A DNA stretch of 64,000 nucleotides from Cyclobacteriaceae bacterium (GTDB lineage: Bacteria > Bacteroidota > Bacteroidia > Cytophagales > Cyclobacteriaceae): NCBI GenBank assembly GCA_020436165.1, contig JAGQYI010000029.1:124001-188000 (forward strand). Reading direction: 5' to 3'. The position numbers and the translations under genes are program-made. Positions 25,417-34,287 of the stretch are shown piece by piece (position 1 is the stretch's first letter; each line of letters opens with the position of its first letter). The notes under the pieces are model-generated. The model was not told where the DNA came from and searched no databases. It saw nothing but the letters and a program-made list of their open reading frames with translations.

Positions 25417-27075
25417 CTAATTAGTCCCGCTCAGTATAGAAGTATATTGGGCGGGATTTTTTAATAGTTCAATAGCATTCCTTATCTCTTCATCATCTCC
25501 CAAAGTAGCTTCAATGCCTCCTTTTTCACTGTAATAACGAAGCGCTATTTCCGATTCCAGTGTTTTTTCTATATCCTTTTTGGCTACATACAACTGTTTA
25601 GAAATAGGTTGATGAAGTTCCGTTTTTATACTAGCCAGGGTAGAGGTAAATAGTTCTGATTGTCCCTTTAGGTTTTTGGAAAGCTCTTCTATCGCATCCA
25701 TTTTCTTTTCAGCCGGGCTTTCATAGGTCAGGGTGTCTTTCTGAATCCATTGTACAAAATCCTCAAATTGAGCATCAGTTAAGTTGAAGTTTGCCGGTTC
25801 CGGTATTGCTGGGTTCTTTAGTTTAAACTCATTAGCATAGGCATAAATTTTACCTTGCTGTACAAGGTTCAATAGGAGAGGAGACCATTTTTTTTCCGGT
25901 AGTAATACATCCGGGTCTACACCACCTCCATCGTAAACGGTCCTTCCGTTTGTTGTTTTAAACGCTGTTTTCAACGAGTCTGGAACTGTTCCTACGCTAC
26001 CATCTTCGTTGCGATGCGTATAATCAAGTGCCTGGATACAACGACCGCTTGGCGTATAGTATTTGGCTATTGTCACTTTTAATTGGGCATTGTACGAAAG
26101 GGGCCGCATGTTTTGAACAAGCCCCTTTCCGTATGATTTCTGACCCATTATTACAGCCCTGTCATAATCCTGTAGAGTTCCCGCTACGATTTCTGAGGCA
26201 CTGGCACTTGAATGGTTTAACAAAACAACAACCGGTATTTTAAGGTCCATTGGTGCATTTTGGGTAAGAAATTTGCTCGAATTTTCGGGCCGTTTCCCCT
26301 TTGTTGAAACTACAAGTTTGCCTTTTGGTATAAAGAGATTACAAATGTCCTGAGCTTCCCGAAGCAACCCTCCGAGATTACCTCTCAGATCAAGAATTAC
26401 AGAAGTAGCACCCTGGCTTTTTAGTTCTTTTAAAGCCTTTGCAATATTCTTAGCCCCGTTTTCGGTAAAAGAGGTAAATTTGATGTACCCGGTATCATCA
26501 CCTACCATTCCCCAATAAGGTACATTCTGAATAGTTATTTTATCTCTTATAACACTTATTTCTTCTGTAGAATCTTGCCCGTTCTTTTTAATACCAAGCA
26601 ACACACTTGTTTTTGCCTGTCCGCGTACCAATTGATTAAGCTCTTCATTTGATTTATTTAAAACGGGTACGCCTGCTGCTGAAATTACTTCGTCACCAAT
26701 TTCAATTCCTGATACATCAGCTGGGCCGCCTTCTACCACCATTGAAACAAATACACGGCCATTCAGGCGAATAGTTGAAGCACCAATTCCTCCGTACTCA
26801 CCGGTGCTTTCAGTTCTGAAATCCTCAATTTTATCTTCAGAAATATATACTGTGTATGGATCCAGGTTGGCAAGCATTGAATTTACAGTGGTGTTGAGCA
26901 GCGTATTTGGATTAACCTCATCCACATAAATTTCATTGATAGTTTTATACAAGGCAGAGTATATCTCAATGTTTTTGGCAATTTCAAAATACCTTGAGGT
27001 CGGTACGGTAGCAGCTACCAATGTCAATAAAAGAATTATTATGCCACTTAATCCTAAAAATCTTCTTTTCTTCAT
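25417..27075 (-). CDS. S41 family C-terminal processing peptidase
   Basis: This 552-residue protein has an N-terminal membrane anchor or signal (FLGLSGIIILLLTLVAAT). A PDZ domain lies near residues 90-175 (GGIGASTIRLNGRVFVSMVV, GDEVISAAGVPVLNKS). The S41 catalytic domain has the nucleophile Ser in HSSASASEIVAGTLQDYD and the general base Lys in GQKSYGKGLVQ. A helical C-terminal extension of about 150 residues follows, as in many Bacteroidota CtpA-like proteins. It should cleave periplasmic proteins from their C-termini. Its last codons overlap the terminator of the convergent glutamine synthetase gene. Confidence 0.94.
   Translation of the reverse strand: MKKRRFLGLSGIIILLLTLVAATVPTSRYFEIAKNIEIYSALYKTINEIYVDEVNPNTLLNTTVNSMLANLDPYTVYISEDKIEDFRTESTGEYGGIGASTIRLNGRVFVSMVVEGGPADVSGIEIGDEVISAAGVPVLNKSNEELNQLVRGQAKTSVLLGIKKNGQDSTEEISVIRDKITIQNVPYWGMVGDDTGYIKFTSFTENGAKNIAKALKELKSQGATSVILDLRGNLGGLLREAQDICNLFIPKGKLVVSTKGKRPENSSKFLTQNAPMDLKIPVVVLLNHSSASASEIVAGTLQDYDRAVIMGQKSYGKGLVQNMRPLSYNAQLKVTIAKYYTPSGRCIQALDYTHRNEDGSVGTVPDSLKTAFKTTNGRTVYDGGGVDPDVLLPEKKWSPLLLNLVQQGKIYAYANEFKLKNPAIPEPANFNLTDAQFEDFVQWIQKDTLTYESPAEKKMDAIEELSKNLKGQSELFTSTLASIKTELHQPISKQLYVAKKDIEKTLESEIALRYYSEKGGIEATLGDDEEIRNAIELLKNPAQYTSILSGTN
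25425..25462 (+). terminator. Intrinsic terminator of glutamine synthetase, inside the opposing protease gene
   Basis: TCCCGCTCAGTATA (25425-25438) pairs with TATATTGGGCGGGA (25443-25456) over 14 positions including two G-U pairs, with a GAAG loop, and six Ts follow. It lies 30 bp after the glnN stop. The same bases encode the last 13-16 codons of the convergent S41 peptidase. Confidence 0.85.
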
Positions 27076-27174
27076 TTAAATCAGCCTCTTAACGATTTCT
27101 TAAACTAACGTTTGTTTAACAACTTTGTTATAGGTGTAATTTTATGCAAATTGCAATGTCTAATTTTTAATGTT

Positions 27175-28308
27175 ATGAGAATTATAAAGGTAGTATTATT
27201 TCTTTTTATCGCATTGTCTTGCACAACAAAGCAAGAACAGGTTCAGTCCAATACTCTTTCGAATGCCAGTGTAGGTGAGAAACCGAAAAACGTTATTTTA
27301 ATGATCGGTGATGGTATGGGGCTATCGCAAGTTTCCTCTGCATTTTACTATCAAAAGGATTCTACAAATTTTTGGCGGTTCCCGGTTATAGGACTTATAC
27401 GAACTTCCTCTGCTTCACACAAAATAACAGATTCTGCTGCAGGCGCTACTGCATTTGCCAACGGACAGAAATCGTATAATTCTGCCATTGGAGTTGATAC
27501 GGATACCATTCCGTTGACAAATATTTCTGATATTTTAAGTACAGAGGGTAAGGATATTGGTCTTGTTGTTACTTCATCTATCGTTCATGCAACGCCAGCT
27601 CCTTTTTATGCTCATGCTGCCAGGAGATATCAGTACGAAAACATTGCCTCACAATTGCCGGGTTCTCATATAAGTTTTTTTGCTGGGGGAGGGTTAAAGT
27701 TTTTTAACAAGCGAACAGATAAACTAGATTATATAGATAGTCTTGTCGCTTATAATTTTGAAGTTGATACTACTTCAATGCCGGATGGTGGCGATTATGA
27801 CATCAATAAAAAGTACGGTTATTTACTGGCTCCAGATGGAATGCCAAAGGCAAAAGAAAGAGGCGATTACCTTACAAATGCAACCCAGGCTGCCCTGGAT
27901 TATCTTGGTCGGGACCCTGATGGGTTCTTTTTAATGGTTGAGGGTTCTCAAATTGATTGGGGTGGACATGAAAACAATGCAGATTATTTGATTGGTGAGG
28001 AACTCGATTTTGATAAGACGATTGGGGTTGTTCTGGATTATGCACAAAAGCATCCTGAAACTTTGGTGATAGTAACGGCTGATCATGAAACAGGAGGCTT
28101 TACGCTTGCGGCAGATCACGCTAATAAAATGGATGGCGATTATAATAGAATAGCTCCTTCTTTTTCGACCTCAGGACATTCTACAACACTTATACCCGTG
28201 TTTGCAAAAGGACCTGGGCAGGATAATTTTGGCGGTATTTACGAAAACAATCAATTGTTTCATAAAATATTGGACGTACTTCGTTTAGAGCCTCAAAAGA
28301 AAGAATAA
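27175..28308 (+). CDS. Alkaline phosphatase (lipoprotein)
   Basis: The ATG at 27175 is chosen because it starts a lipoprotein signal (MRIIKVVLFLFIALSC, Cys16); an in-frame ATG at 27112 would bury it. The 377-residue protein has the PhoA-superfamily metal site MIGDGMGLS, the phosphorylated Ser in ITDSAAGATAFANGQK, the Asp/His metal ligands in EGSQIDWGGHENN and VTADHETGG, and the late His in FSTSGHSTTLIPVFAKGPG. It should release phosphate from organic esters outside the cytoplasm. The following genes encode polyphosphate kinases, which suggests a phosphate theme. Confidence 0.94.
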   Translation: MRIIKVVLFLFIALSCTTKQEQVQSNTLSNASVGEKPKNVILMIGDGMGLSQVSSAFYYQKDSTNFWRFPVIGLIRTSSASHKITDSAAGATAFANGQKSYNSAIGVDTDTIPLTNISDILSTEGKDIGLVVTSSIVHATPAPFYAHAARRYQYENIASQLPGSHISFFAGGGLKFFNKRTDKLDYIDSLVAYNFEVDTTSMPDGGDYDINKKYGYLLAPDGMPKAKERGDYLTNATQAALDYLGRDPDGFFLMVEGSQIDWGGHENNADYLIGEELDFDKTIGVVLDYAQKHPETLVIVTADHETGGFTLAADHANKMDGDYNRIAPSFSTSGHSTTLIPVFAKGPGQDNFGGIYENNQLFHKILDVLRLEPQKKE

Positions 28309-28395
28309 CCTTTTTATTCTTTGGAATATATGGTCTTAAGCATAACAATTTGATTAAATTTAGGAACAAGGCAGATCGAAAAGGAATATTTTTAA

Positions 28396-29259
28396 ATGCA
28401 AGCTGAAACAGGAAACTTTCTTACCATTAGTGATCTTGAAACTACAGTTTCCCGGCAGGATCTTATGGATCTTTATGGAAAGAAGGATATAAAGTATGAA
28501 AAGGCGCTAAAGTACCTGCAATATGAATGGGAGCTTCGTAAGCTTCAGGCAGAGCTTATTAAAATGCAAAGCTGGGTGAGGGATAATAAAAAGCGAATCG
28601 CTATCATTTTTGAAGGTAGGGATGCATCTGGTAAAGGTGGTACAATACGAAGGTTTACAGAGCATTTAAATCCACGATCAATGCGCGTAGTTGCATTAGC
28701 AAAGCCTACAAAAGTGGAAAAAGGCCAATGGTATTTTACCAGATATGTAAAGGAATTACCAAATCCTGGTGAAATTGTTTTTTTTGATAGAAGTTGGTAC
28801 AATAGGGCAGTTGTGGAACCTGTAATGGGTTTTTGCACCAAAAACCAATACGAGCAATTCATGCGCCAGGTGCCGGAGTTTGAACATATGATCTATGAGG
28901 ATGGCATTATTATAATCAAGTTTTGGTTTTCTGTTTCAAAGGAAGTTCAGAGCGAGCGTTTCGAATCCCGTAAAACCACCCCAATAAAACAATGGAAAAT
29001 AAGTCCTGTGGATATGAAAGCCACGGAAATGTGGGATGATTTTACCCGCTATAAAGAGGCAATGTTTAGCAGAACCCACACTACCTATAGCCCTTGGGTC
29101 ATTGTTAAATCAAATAATAAAAAGAATGCCCGCCTGGAAAGTATGCGATATGTATTATCCTCTTTAGAGTATGATGGAAAGGAGGAAGCAGGTAATCTCA
29201 TTAACCCAGACCCAACGGTAGTAAGTAGATTTTACAGGTCCATAGAACGAATAGACTAA
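28396..29259 (+). CDS. ppk2: Polyphosphate kinase 2 (PPK2), first of a tandem pair
   Basis: This 287-residue cytoplasmic protein uses polyphosphate to phosphorylate nucleotides (or the reverse). The Walker A motif is GRDASGK (74-80). The Walker B-like motif is DRSWYNRA beginning at Asp131. The lid region RFESRKTTPIKQWKISPVD is intact. The 'DRSWYNRAxVE' form places it with the single-domain PPK2 proteins related to Pseudomonas PA0141. The gene follows alkaline phosphatase by 87 bp, and a paralog starts 2 bp after its stop. Nucleotide preference (ADP/GDP or AMP) cannot be told from sequence alone. Confidence 0.93.
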   Translation: MQAETGNFLTISDLETTVSRQDLMDLYGKKDIKYEKALKYLQYEWELRKLQAELIKMQSWVRDNKKRIAIIFEGRDASGKGGTIRRFTEHLNPRSMRVVALAKPTKVEKGQWYFTRYVKELPNPGEIVFFDRSWYNRAVVEPVMGFCTKNQYEQFMRQVPEFEHMIYEDGIIIIKFWFSVSKEVQSERFESRKTTPIKQWKISPVDMKATEMWDDFTRYKEAMFSRTHTTYSPWVIVKSNNKKNARLESMRYVLSSLEYDGKEEAGNLINPDPTVVSRFYRSIERID

Positions 29260-29261
29260 GG

Positions 29262-30146
29262 ATGAAAAAGATATTTGACAAGATTACCGAAAGAGACCTT
29301 AGATTACTCAACACCAAACAGGGAAAAATTGAGCTCTTAAGAGACGATCCTATCAATTTAAAAAAGGCCCTAAGAAGAACAAAATATCTGAAAAGGCTTA
29401 TTGAGTTGCAGGAAGAGTTAATTAAAATGCAGCAATGGGCGGCTGAAAAAAACAAGCGTATAGCCATCTTGTTTGAAGGAAGAGATGCAGCTGGAAAAGG
29501 TGGGGCCATAAGGCGATTTATTGAGCATATGAACCCACGATTGCTGCGGGTAGTTGCTTTGCCGGAACCCACTCCGGTTGAAAGAGGACAGTGGTATTTT
29601 CAGCGGTATGTGCTACAACTTCCAAGTCCGGGTGAAATTGTTTTTTTTAACCGTAGTTGGTACAACAGGGCTGTTGTTGAGCCTGTGAATGGATATTGCA
29701 CTCAGAAACAATACCGCGAATTTATGGCTCAAATAGGGGATTTTGAGCATATGCTTCGAAGTGATGGCATTCAGATTATTAAGTTTTGGTTTTCTATTAC
29801 AAAGGATGAACAAGAAGCCAGATTTAAGGCCATACGTGAGGATCCTTTGAAACAATGGAAACTTAGTCCCGTTGATGACAGAGCATTGGAATTATGGGAC
29901 GACTATACCTACTACAAGAACACAATGTTTTCTCGCACAAGTGGTGCAAGCTGTCCATGGCATATTATTCAGGCGAACACAAAAGCTCAGGCACGAATTG
30001 AGGCAATTAAGCATGTATTAAGGGCAGTGGATTATCCCAAAGATTCAAAAGTACTTGAACTTATTGAAGCAAACCCAAAAGTAATTGACCAGGTAGATCC
30101 GAAGGATTTTGCAAGAAGGCCTTCTATTTCCTCGAACGGACTATGA
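29262..30146 (+). CDS. Polyphosphate kinase 2 paralog with Asn in the Walker B motif
   Basis: This 294-residue protein is a clear paralog of the preceding PPK2 over most of its length. Walker A is GRDAAGK (73-79). The Walker B-like motif, however, reads NRSWYNRA with Asn130 in place of the Asp found in its neighbour. The lid segment ARFKAIREDPLKQWKLSPVD is kept. Some PPK2 subfamilies do carry NRS at this site, so loss of activity is not certain. The 2-bp spacing to the first gene suggests one transcript and perhaps a mixed oligomer. Its 3' end overlaps the convergent fabH gene by 6 bp. Confidence 0.88.
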   Translation: MKKIFDKITERDLRLLNTKQGKIELLRDDPINLKKALRRTKYLKRLIELQEELIKMQQWAAEKNKRIAILFEGRDAAGKGGAIRRFIEHMNPRLLRVVALPEPTPVERGQWYFQRYVLQLPSPGEIVFFNRSWYNRAVVEPVNGYCTQKQYREFMAQIGDFEHMLRSDGIQIIKFWFSITKDEQEARFKAIREDPLKQWKLSPVDDRALELWDDYTYYKNTMFSRTSGASCPWHIIQANTKAQARIEAIKHVLRAVDYPKDSKVLELIEANPKVIDQVDPKDFARRPSISSNGL

Positions 30147-31136
30147 CCATTCAATAAGGGCAGAAGCCCAGGTAAATCCGCTTCCGAATGCGGCAAGGCA
30201 CACGAGGTCACCTTTTTTCACTCGTCCCTGGTCAACAGCTTCGCTGAGTGCAATAGGAATTGAGGCTGCCGTTGTATTGCCCAGATACATAATGTTGTTA
30301 AATATTTTTTCATCTGGTAAGTTCAGCTTGCGTTGTATAAACTGACTTATTCGCAAATTTGCCTGATGCGGTATAAGTAGATCAATATCCTCGGTACTCT
30401 TGCCTGTTTTATCAAGTGCTTCTCTGATAACTTCCTCAAAACGAACTACTGCATGTTTAAAAACACCATTGCCATTCATGTACACTTTAAAACTATCGCC
30501 TGCAATTAATTCAGGACTCAAACGAACTTTTCTGCTGCTTCCCGGGTCTCTGACATATAGTTCTTCCGCATAGTCGCCATCTGCATGCAAGTGGGTAGTT
30601 AAAACACCGCTCTTTTCCTCTGTAGCTTGTAAAATAGCAGCACCTGCGCCATCGGCAAATATTACATTTGTATTTCTGCCTGCAGTTGTCTTATCCAATG
30701 CAGAAGATTGAATCTCAGCTCCAATAACAAGGACTGTTTTGTACATTCCGGATTTAATGAAGGCATCTGCAGTGGAAAGCCCGTAAATAAATCCTGAACA
30801 TGCATTCCTGATATCAATAGCGCCAATTCCTTGCAGTCCAAGCTCGCGCTGGAGCAATACCCCTGAACCAGGAAAGAAATAGTCAGGAGTTATTGTGGCA
30901 AAAACAATGAATTCAATTTCTTTGGCATCCATGTGCGCACGCTCCAGAGCCATCTTTGTAGCCCTTGTGGCCATGTTGGCAACTGTGTCCTTATCAGGAT
31001 TGAACCACCTTCGTTCCTGTATGCCCGTTCGCTCTCTAATCCACTCATCAGAAGTATCAATATATGCTGCCAAATCATCGTTGGTTACTACATTTTCAGG
31101 CACATAATGGCCTACACCTACAATTTTTGAATTCAT
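30141..31136 (-). CDS. fabH: Beta-ketoacyl-ACP synthase III
   Basis: The start at 31136 (MNSKIVGVGHYVPENVVTND) matches the family start; an in-frame ATG 48 bp upstream would add an unlikely tail. The 331-residue enzyme has the catalytic triad: Cys113 in RNACSGFIYGLS, His in IPHQANLRI, and Asn in LGNTTAASIP. It condenses an acyl-CoA primer with malonyl-ACP to begin fatty-acid synthesis. It lies 65 bp downstream of the SRAP gene, apart from the usual plsX/rpmF context, so it may be an additional copy with a different primer preference. Confidence 0.92.
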   Translation of the reverse strand: MNSKIVGVGHYVPENVVTNDDLAAYIDTSDEWIRERTGIQERRWFNPDKDTVANMATRATKMALERAHMDAKEIEFIVFATITPDYFFPGSGVLLQRELGLQGIGAIDIRNACSGFIYGLSTADAFIKSGMYKTVLVIGAEIQSSALDKTTAGRNTNVIFADGAGAAILQATEEKSGVLTTHLHADGDYAEELYVRDPGSSRKVRLSPELIAGDSFKVYMNGNGVFKHAVVRFEEVIREALDKTGKSTEDIDLLIPHQANLRISQFIQRKLNLPDEKIFNNIMYLGNTTAASIPIALSEAVDQGRVKKGDLVCLAAFGSGFTWASALIEWS

Positions 31137-31201
31137 TATTTCTTTATTTTTAAGCAAATTAAGCCAATTTGCTATAAATAACAACCAAATAAATTAGAGA
31201 A

Positions 31202-31900
31202 CTAGTCGAAGAGAGAGTAATTGCCGAATTGATCGGCTGGAGGAGCTGGTTTAATCAAATCGGGGCCATCGTTCGCTACATTATTAACCTTTGAAGACAC
31301 CGCGTACGAGGTCATTAAATTAGCTTTAAAAGGAACAAGAACTGATTTTAAAGCATTCAGATCAGAAGTTGGGTTTAACCATATCTTTTCAGTTTCCTGT
31401 GTAAGAATAACCGGCATACGATCGTGAATCTGTGCCACGATTGAATTGGCATCTGTGGTTATTACAGTGAACGTTTGAATTTCTTCACCATTGTCATTTT
31501 CTGAGCTTTCCCAAAGTCCGGCCAAAGAAAACAGACCACCAGAATTTAAAGTGAAGCGATATGGAATTTTAGACTTTTTACCTATGGATTTCCACTCGTA
31601 ATAGCCGTCTGCCGGAATAATGCACCTTCTTGTGGTAAGCGCCTCCCTAAAAGAGATTTTATCCTGAAGAGAATCGGCTCGCGCATTAAATAACTTGGTA
31701 GCAAGAGCCTTGTTTTTAGACCAATTGGGAATAAACCCCCAATAAAAGAAGTTTAGATATGCGGGTTGCAGTGATGTAATAACGGGAAGCAACTGTGTTG
31801 GAGCAGCATTAAAATGTGCATGGTAATTTTCAGGAACTTCTACATTAAACCTTTTTTTAATGTCATCAGATTTAGCTGTTATCGTATAGCGTCCCGGCAT
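31202..31900 (-). CDS. SRAP (YedK/HMCES-like) protein lacking catalytic Cys2
   Basis: This 232-residue protein has the SRAP fold motifs: FNAAPTQ, FFYWGFIPNW, FNARADSL, RCIIPADGYYEWK, LAGLWE, and the catalytic His region AQIHDRMPVIL. SRAP proteins form a covalent link to abasic DNA sites through Cys2, exposed after Met removal, and usually begin MCGR. Here the codons read MPGR, so Cys2 is Pro. The start at 31900 is set by this alignment; an in-frame ATG at 31921 would place seven residues in front and also provides no Cys. It starts 2 bp after the MoeB-like gene stop. Confidence 0.87.
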   Translation of the reverse strand: MPGRYTITAKSDDIKKRFNVEVPENYHAHFNAAPTQLLPVITSLQPAYLNFFYWGFIPNWSKNKALATKLFNARADSLQDKISFREALTTRRCIIPADGYYEWKSIGKKSKIPYRFTLNSGGLFSLAGLWESSENDNGEEIQTFTVITTDANSIVAQIHDRMPVILTQETEKIWLNPTSDLNALKSVLVPFKANLMTSYAVSSKVNNVANDGPDLIKPAPPADQFGNYSLFD

Positions 31901-31902
31901 CT

Positions 31903-33000
31903 TTAAGATTCGGCTCTCCACTCATAGAGGCCACCTTCCAAGTTATAAAAATTTCTATAATTAGCGTGGCTCATTAGTTGTTCAATTGCCCGGGCGCTAC
32001 GTACGCCACCTGAACAATAAAAAACAACTTTGCCTTTTTTGGGAATTTCGTTGCTTCTGGAACTGATACTCGAAAGAGGGATATGTATTCCACCAATATG
32101 CCCTATAGCCCTTTCAAATAGTTCTCTAACATCTACTAATTCAATATCTTCCTTCTGTTGCTGAATCCATTGCTTTAATTCATAAGCAGATACTGATTTG
32201 GGAATGTTATCATCATTTGAGCTGTTGCCCGAACAAAAAACTTCATAGTCTATGAGTTGCGAAACTCTGTTCTGCGGGCTGGGAGCTCCCAGATTTATAA
32301 CATCGTTATAATAGTGCTGGCTATCGAATAGAAAAAGCTTGCCGGCCAAGCCGGGCTCTAGTCCTGCGGCTAGTTTAATAGCTTCTACAGCCATCGTTGA
32401 TCCAATAATACCTGCAAGTGCGCCTAAAACTCCACCTTCTGCACAATTGGGTACCGAGTCAGGATCAGGAGGGGTAGGATGAAGGTCTCTGTAGTTTGGT
32501 CCGTTTTTATAGTTGAGCACACTGCATTGTCCTTCAAAGCCGTGGATAGAGCCATATACCAGTGGTTTATTCGCTAGCACGCATGCATCGTTAACCAAAT
32601 AACGTGTTGGGAAGTTGTCAGAGCCATCTGCCACAACATCAAACTCATCTATAATTTGTATGGCGTTTTGGCTCGTTAGCTTTTCAGGGTAGCTATTAAA
32701 TTCAACATTAGGATTCAACTCTTTGAGATACTTTAATGATGTCTCTGCTTTCGATTTCCCAATATCTTTATCGGAAAATAAAATTTGACGTTGAAGATTG
32801 CTGAGTTCAACAGTATCAAAATCCACAATACCTATTTTACCAACTCCGGCTGCTGTCAGGTATTGCAAAAGAGGGGCTCCTAATCCTCCTGCACCAATTA
32901 CTAATACGCTCGAATTCTTTAAACGTTTTTGAGCTTCTTCTCCAAAGCCCGGAAGCACAAAATGTCTGCTATATCGCTGCTGTTCTTCTTTAGAGAACAT
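31903..33000 (-). CDS. E1-like ThiF/MoeB adenylyltransferase with C-terminal rhodanese domain
   Basis: This 365-residue protein has an N-terminal E1-like domain: the nucleotide loop VLVIGAGGLGAPLLQYL, the VDFDTVELSNLQRQ strand, ADGSDNFPTRYLVND, and the Cys-containing PNCAEGGVLG. A rhodanese domain (about 270-365) ends in the active-site loop FYCSGGVRSARA. Proteins of this type adenylate the C-terminus of a ThiS/MoaD-like sulfur carrier and pass sulfur to it. The two CxxC zinc pairs of Escherichia coli MoeB are not seen. No carrier gene is adjacent. It directly abuts the LhgO gene upstream and the SRAP gene downstream. Confidence 0.9.
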   Translation of the reverse strand: MFSKEEQQRYSRHFVLPGFGEEAQKRLKNSSVLVIGAGGLGAPLLQYLTAAGVGKIGIVDFDTVELSNLQRQILFSDKDIGKSKAETSLKYLKELNPNVEFNSYPEKLTSQNAIQIIDEFDVVADGSDNFPTRYLVNDACVLANKPLVYGSIHGFEGQCSVLNYKNGPNYRDLHPTPPDPDSVPNCAEGGVLGALAGIIGSTMAVEAIKLAAGLEPGLAGKLFLFDSQHYYNDVINLGAPSPQNRVSQLIDYEVFCSGNSSNDDNIPKSVSAYELKQWIQQQKEDIELVDVRELFERAIGHIGGIHIPLSSISSRSNEIPKKGKVVFYCSGGVRSARAIEQLMSHANYRNFYNLEGGLYEWRAES

Positions 33001-34200
33001 CTATTGAAAGTGTTTTAATGTAATATCAGCTATTGTGTCTCCTATTGAAAGGGATGAAGTTGCTGCAGGAGAGGGGGCGTTGTATACATTAACAGTTCTG
33101 TTATTCTCAACGATTGCGAAATCGTCTAATAGCCCTCCGTCTTTGTCGCACGCCTGGGCTCTAACTCCGGAGCCGCCAGGCACTAAATCGCTTTCCTTAA
33201 TCTCTGGGAGCAGCCTTTGCAGGGCCTTTGTAAAGGCAGTTTTGGAATACGACCTATGAAATTCACCCAATCCTGTTTTCCAGTATTTTTTTGCCACTTT
33301 TCTGAAACCGGGCCACGCAAGAGTTTCGGCAAATTCACCCAAACTTATCTGCGATTTCTTGTAACCTTCTCTACGGTATGCCAAAACAGCATTTGGGCCA
33401 GCTTCAACTCCTCCTTTTTTCATTCGTGTAAAATGCACTCCAAGAAAAGGAAAATTGGGATCAGGTACCGGGTACACCAGATTTTTTATCAAATGCTCTT
33501 TTTCCTTGCTAAGTTTATAATACTCACCTCTGAAAGGAATAATCTTGATTGGAGCATGATCATCGCTGAAACGAGCAACTTTGTCAGAGTACAGTCCGGC
33601 ACAGTTAACAAGGTAGCTTGCCTCAAATATGCCCTTTGAAGTTTTAACCGTAACCGTGCTTTCGTTCTTATCCAGTCCTGTTACCCGGGTATTTAATTCT
33701 ATTGCGCCACCCATTTTCTTGAACACTTCTGCCATTTTATTGGCAACCACACTGTAATCTACAATTCCTGTTTGTGGCACGTGAAACCCCTTGATGCCAT
33801 TTATATGTGGTTCATATTCTTTGATTTCCTCATGCGAGAGCATTTTTAAACCCTCAAGTCCGTTTTCTATCCCTCTTTTATAAAGTTTTTCCAATTCAGG
33901 AAGTTCACTCTCATCTATCGCCACCACAACTTTTCCACACAGTTCATAGTCTATTTTGTGTGTGTCACAAAACTCCACTAACATGTGGTATCCTCTGATG
34001 CAGTTAACAGCTTTTTGGCTTCCAGGTTTGTAGTACAAACCTGAATGAATTACCCCACTGTTATGACCCGTTTGATGAGCGGCAATTTCTTCTTCTTTTT
34101 CGACAATAAGGACACTTAAGTCCTGATTTTTCTCCTTTATTTTTAAGGCTGTTGCCAATCCAACAATACCTGCCCCAACTATAATTATATCGTACTTCAC
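33001..34200 (-). CDS. lhgO: L-2-hydroxyglutarate oxidase
   Basis: This 399-residue FAD enzyme begins with the dinucleotide-binding motif IIIVGAGIVGLATAL. The LhgO pattern follows in AAHQTGHNSGVIHSGLYYKP and continues with CIRGYHMLVEFC. The C-terminal SGVRAQACDKDGGLLDDF and NAPSPAATSSLSIGDTIA are also family features. It oxidises L-2-hydroxyglutarate to 2-oxoglutarate, repairing a side-product of central metabolism, usually at the inner membrane. It is the first gene of a four-gene minus-strand run (LhgO, E1-like, SRAP, FabH) and is divergent from the CoA-transferase gene 87 bp away. Confidence 0.93.
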   Translation of the reverse strand: MKYDIIIVGAGIVGLATALKIKEKNQDLSVLIVEKEEEIAAHQTGHNSGVIHSGLYYKPGSQKAVNCIRGYHMLVEFCDTHKIDYELCGKVVVAIDESELPELEKLYKRGIENGLEGLKMLSHEEIKEYEPHINGIKGFHVPQTGIVDYSVVANKMAEVFKKMGGAIELNTRVTGLDKNESTVTVKTSKGIFEASYLVNCAGLYSDKVARFSDDHAPIKIIPFRGEYYKLSKEKEHLIKNLVYPVPDPNFPFLGVHFTRMKKGGVEAGPNAVLAYRREGYKKSQISLGEFAETLAWPGFRKVAKKYWKTGLGEFHRSYSKTAFTKALQRLLPEIKESDLVPGGSGVRAQACDKDGGLLDDFAIVENNRTVNVYNAPSPAATSSLSIGDTIADITLKHFQ

Positions 34201-34260
34201 GAGCTCTATTTTGATAAGCGAAAATACTAGTTTTTTCTTTCCTTTCGATGGTTGCCCATG

Positions 34261-34268
34261 TACTTTTG
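34261..34268 (+). promoter_or_regulatory. Candidate -7 box for the CoA-transferase/hemoglobin pair
   Basis: TACTTTTG matches TAnnTTTG and is 19 bp upstream of the ATG at 34288. A T-rich stretch sits 20 bp further upstream, where the -33 element is expected, but it lacks the G of TTTG. Confidence 0.4.
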
Positions 34269-34287
34269 AGACACAAATTCAAACACC

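Noticed and set aside
28300-28322. 9-bp AT-rich hairpin over the alkaline phosphatase stop codon
   Set aside because: The stem is only A-T plus two G-C pairs and there is no T-run, so termination is doubtful.
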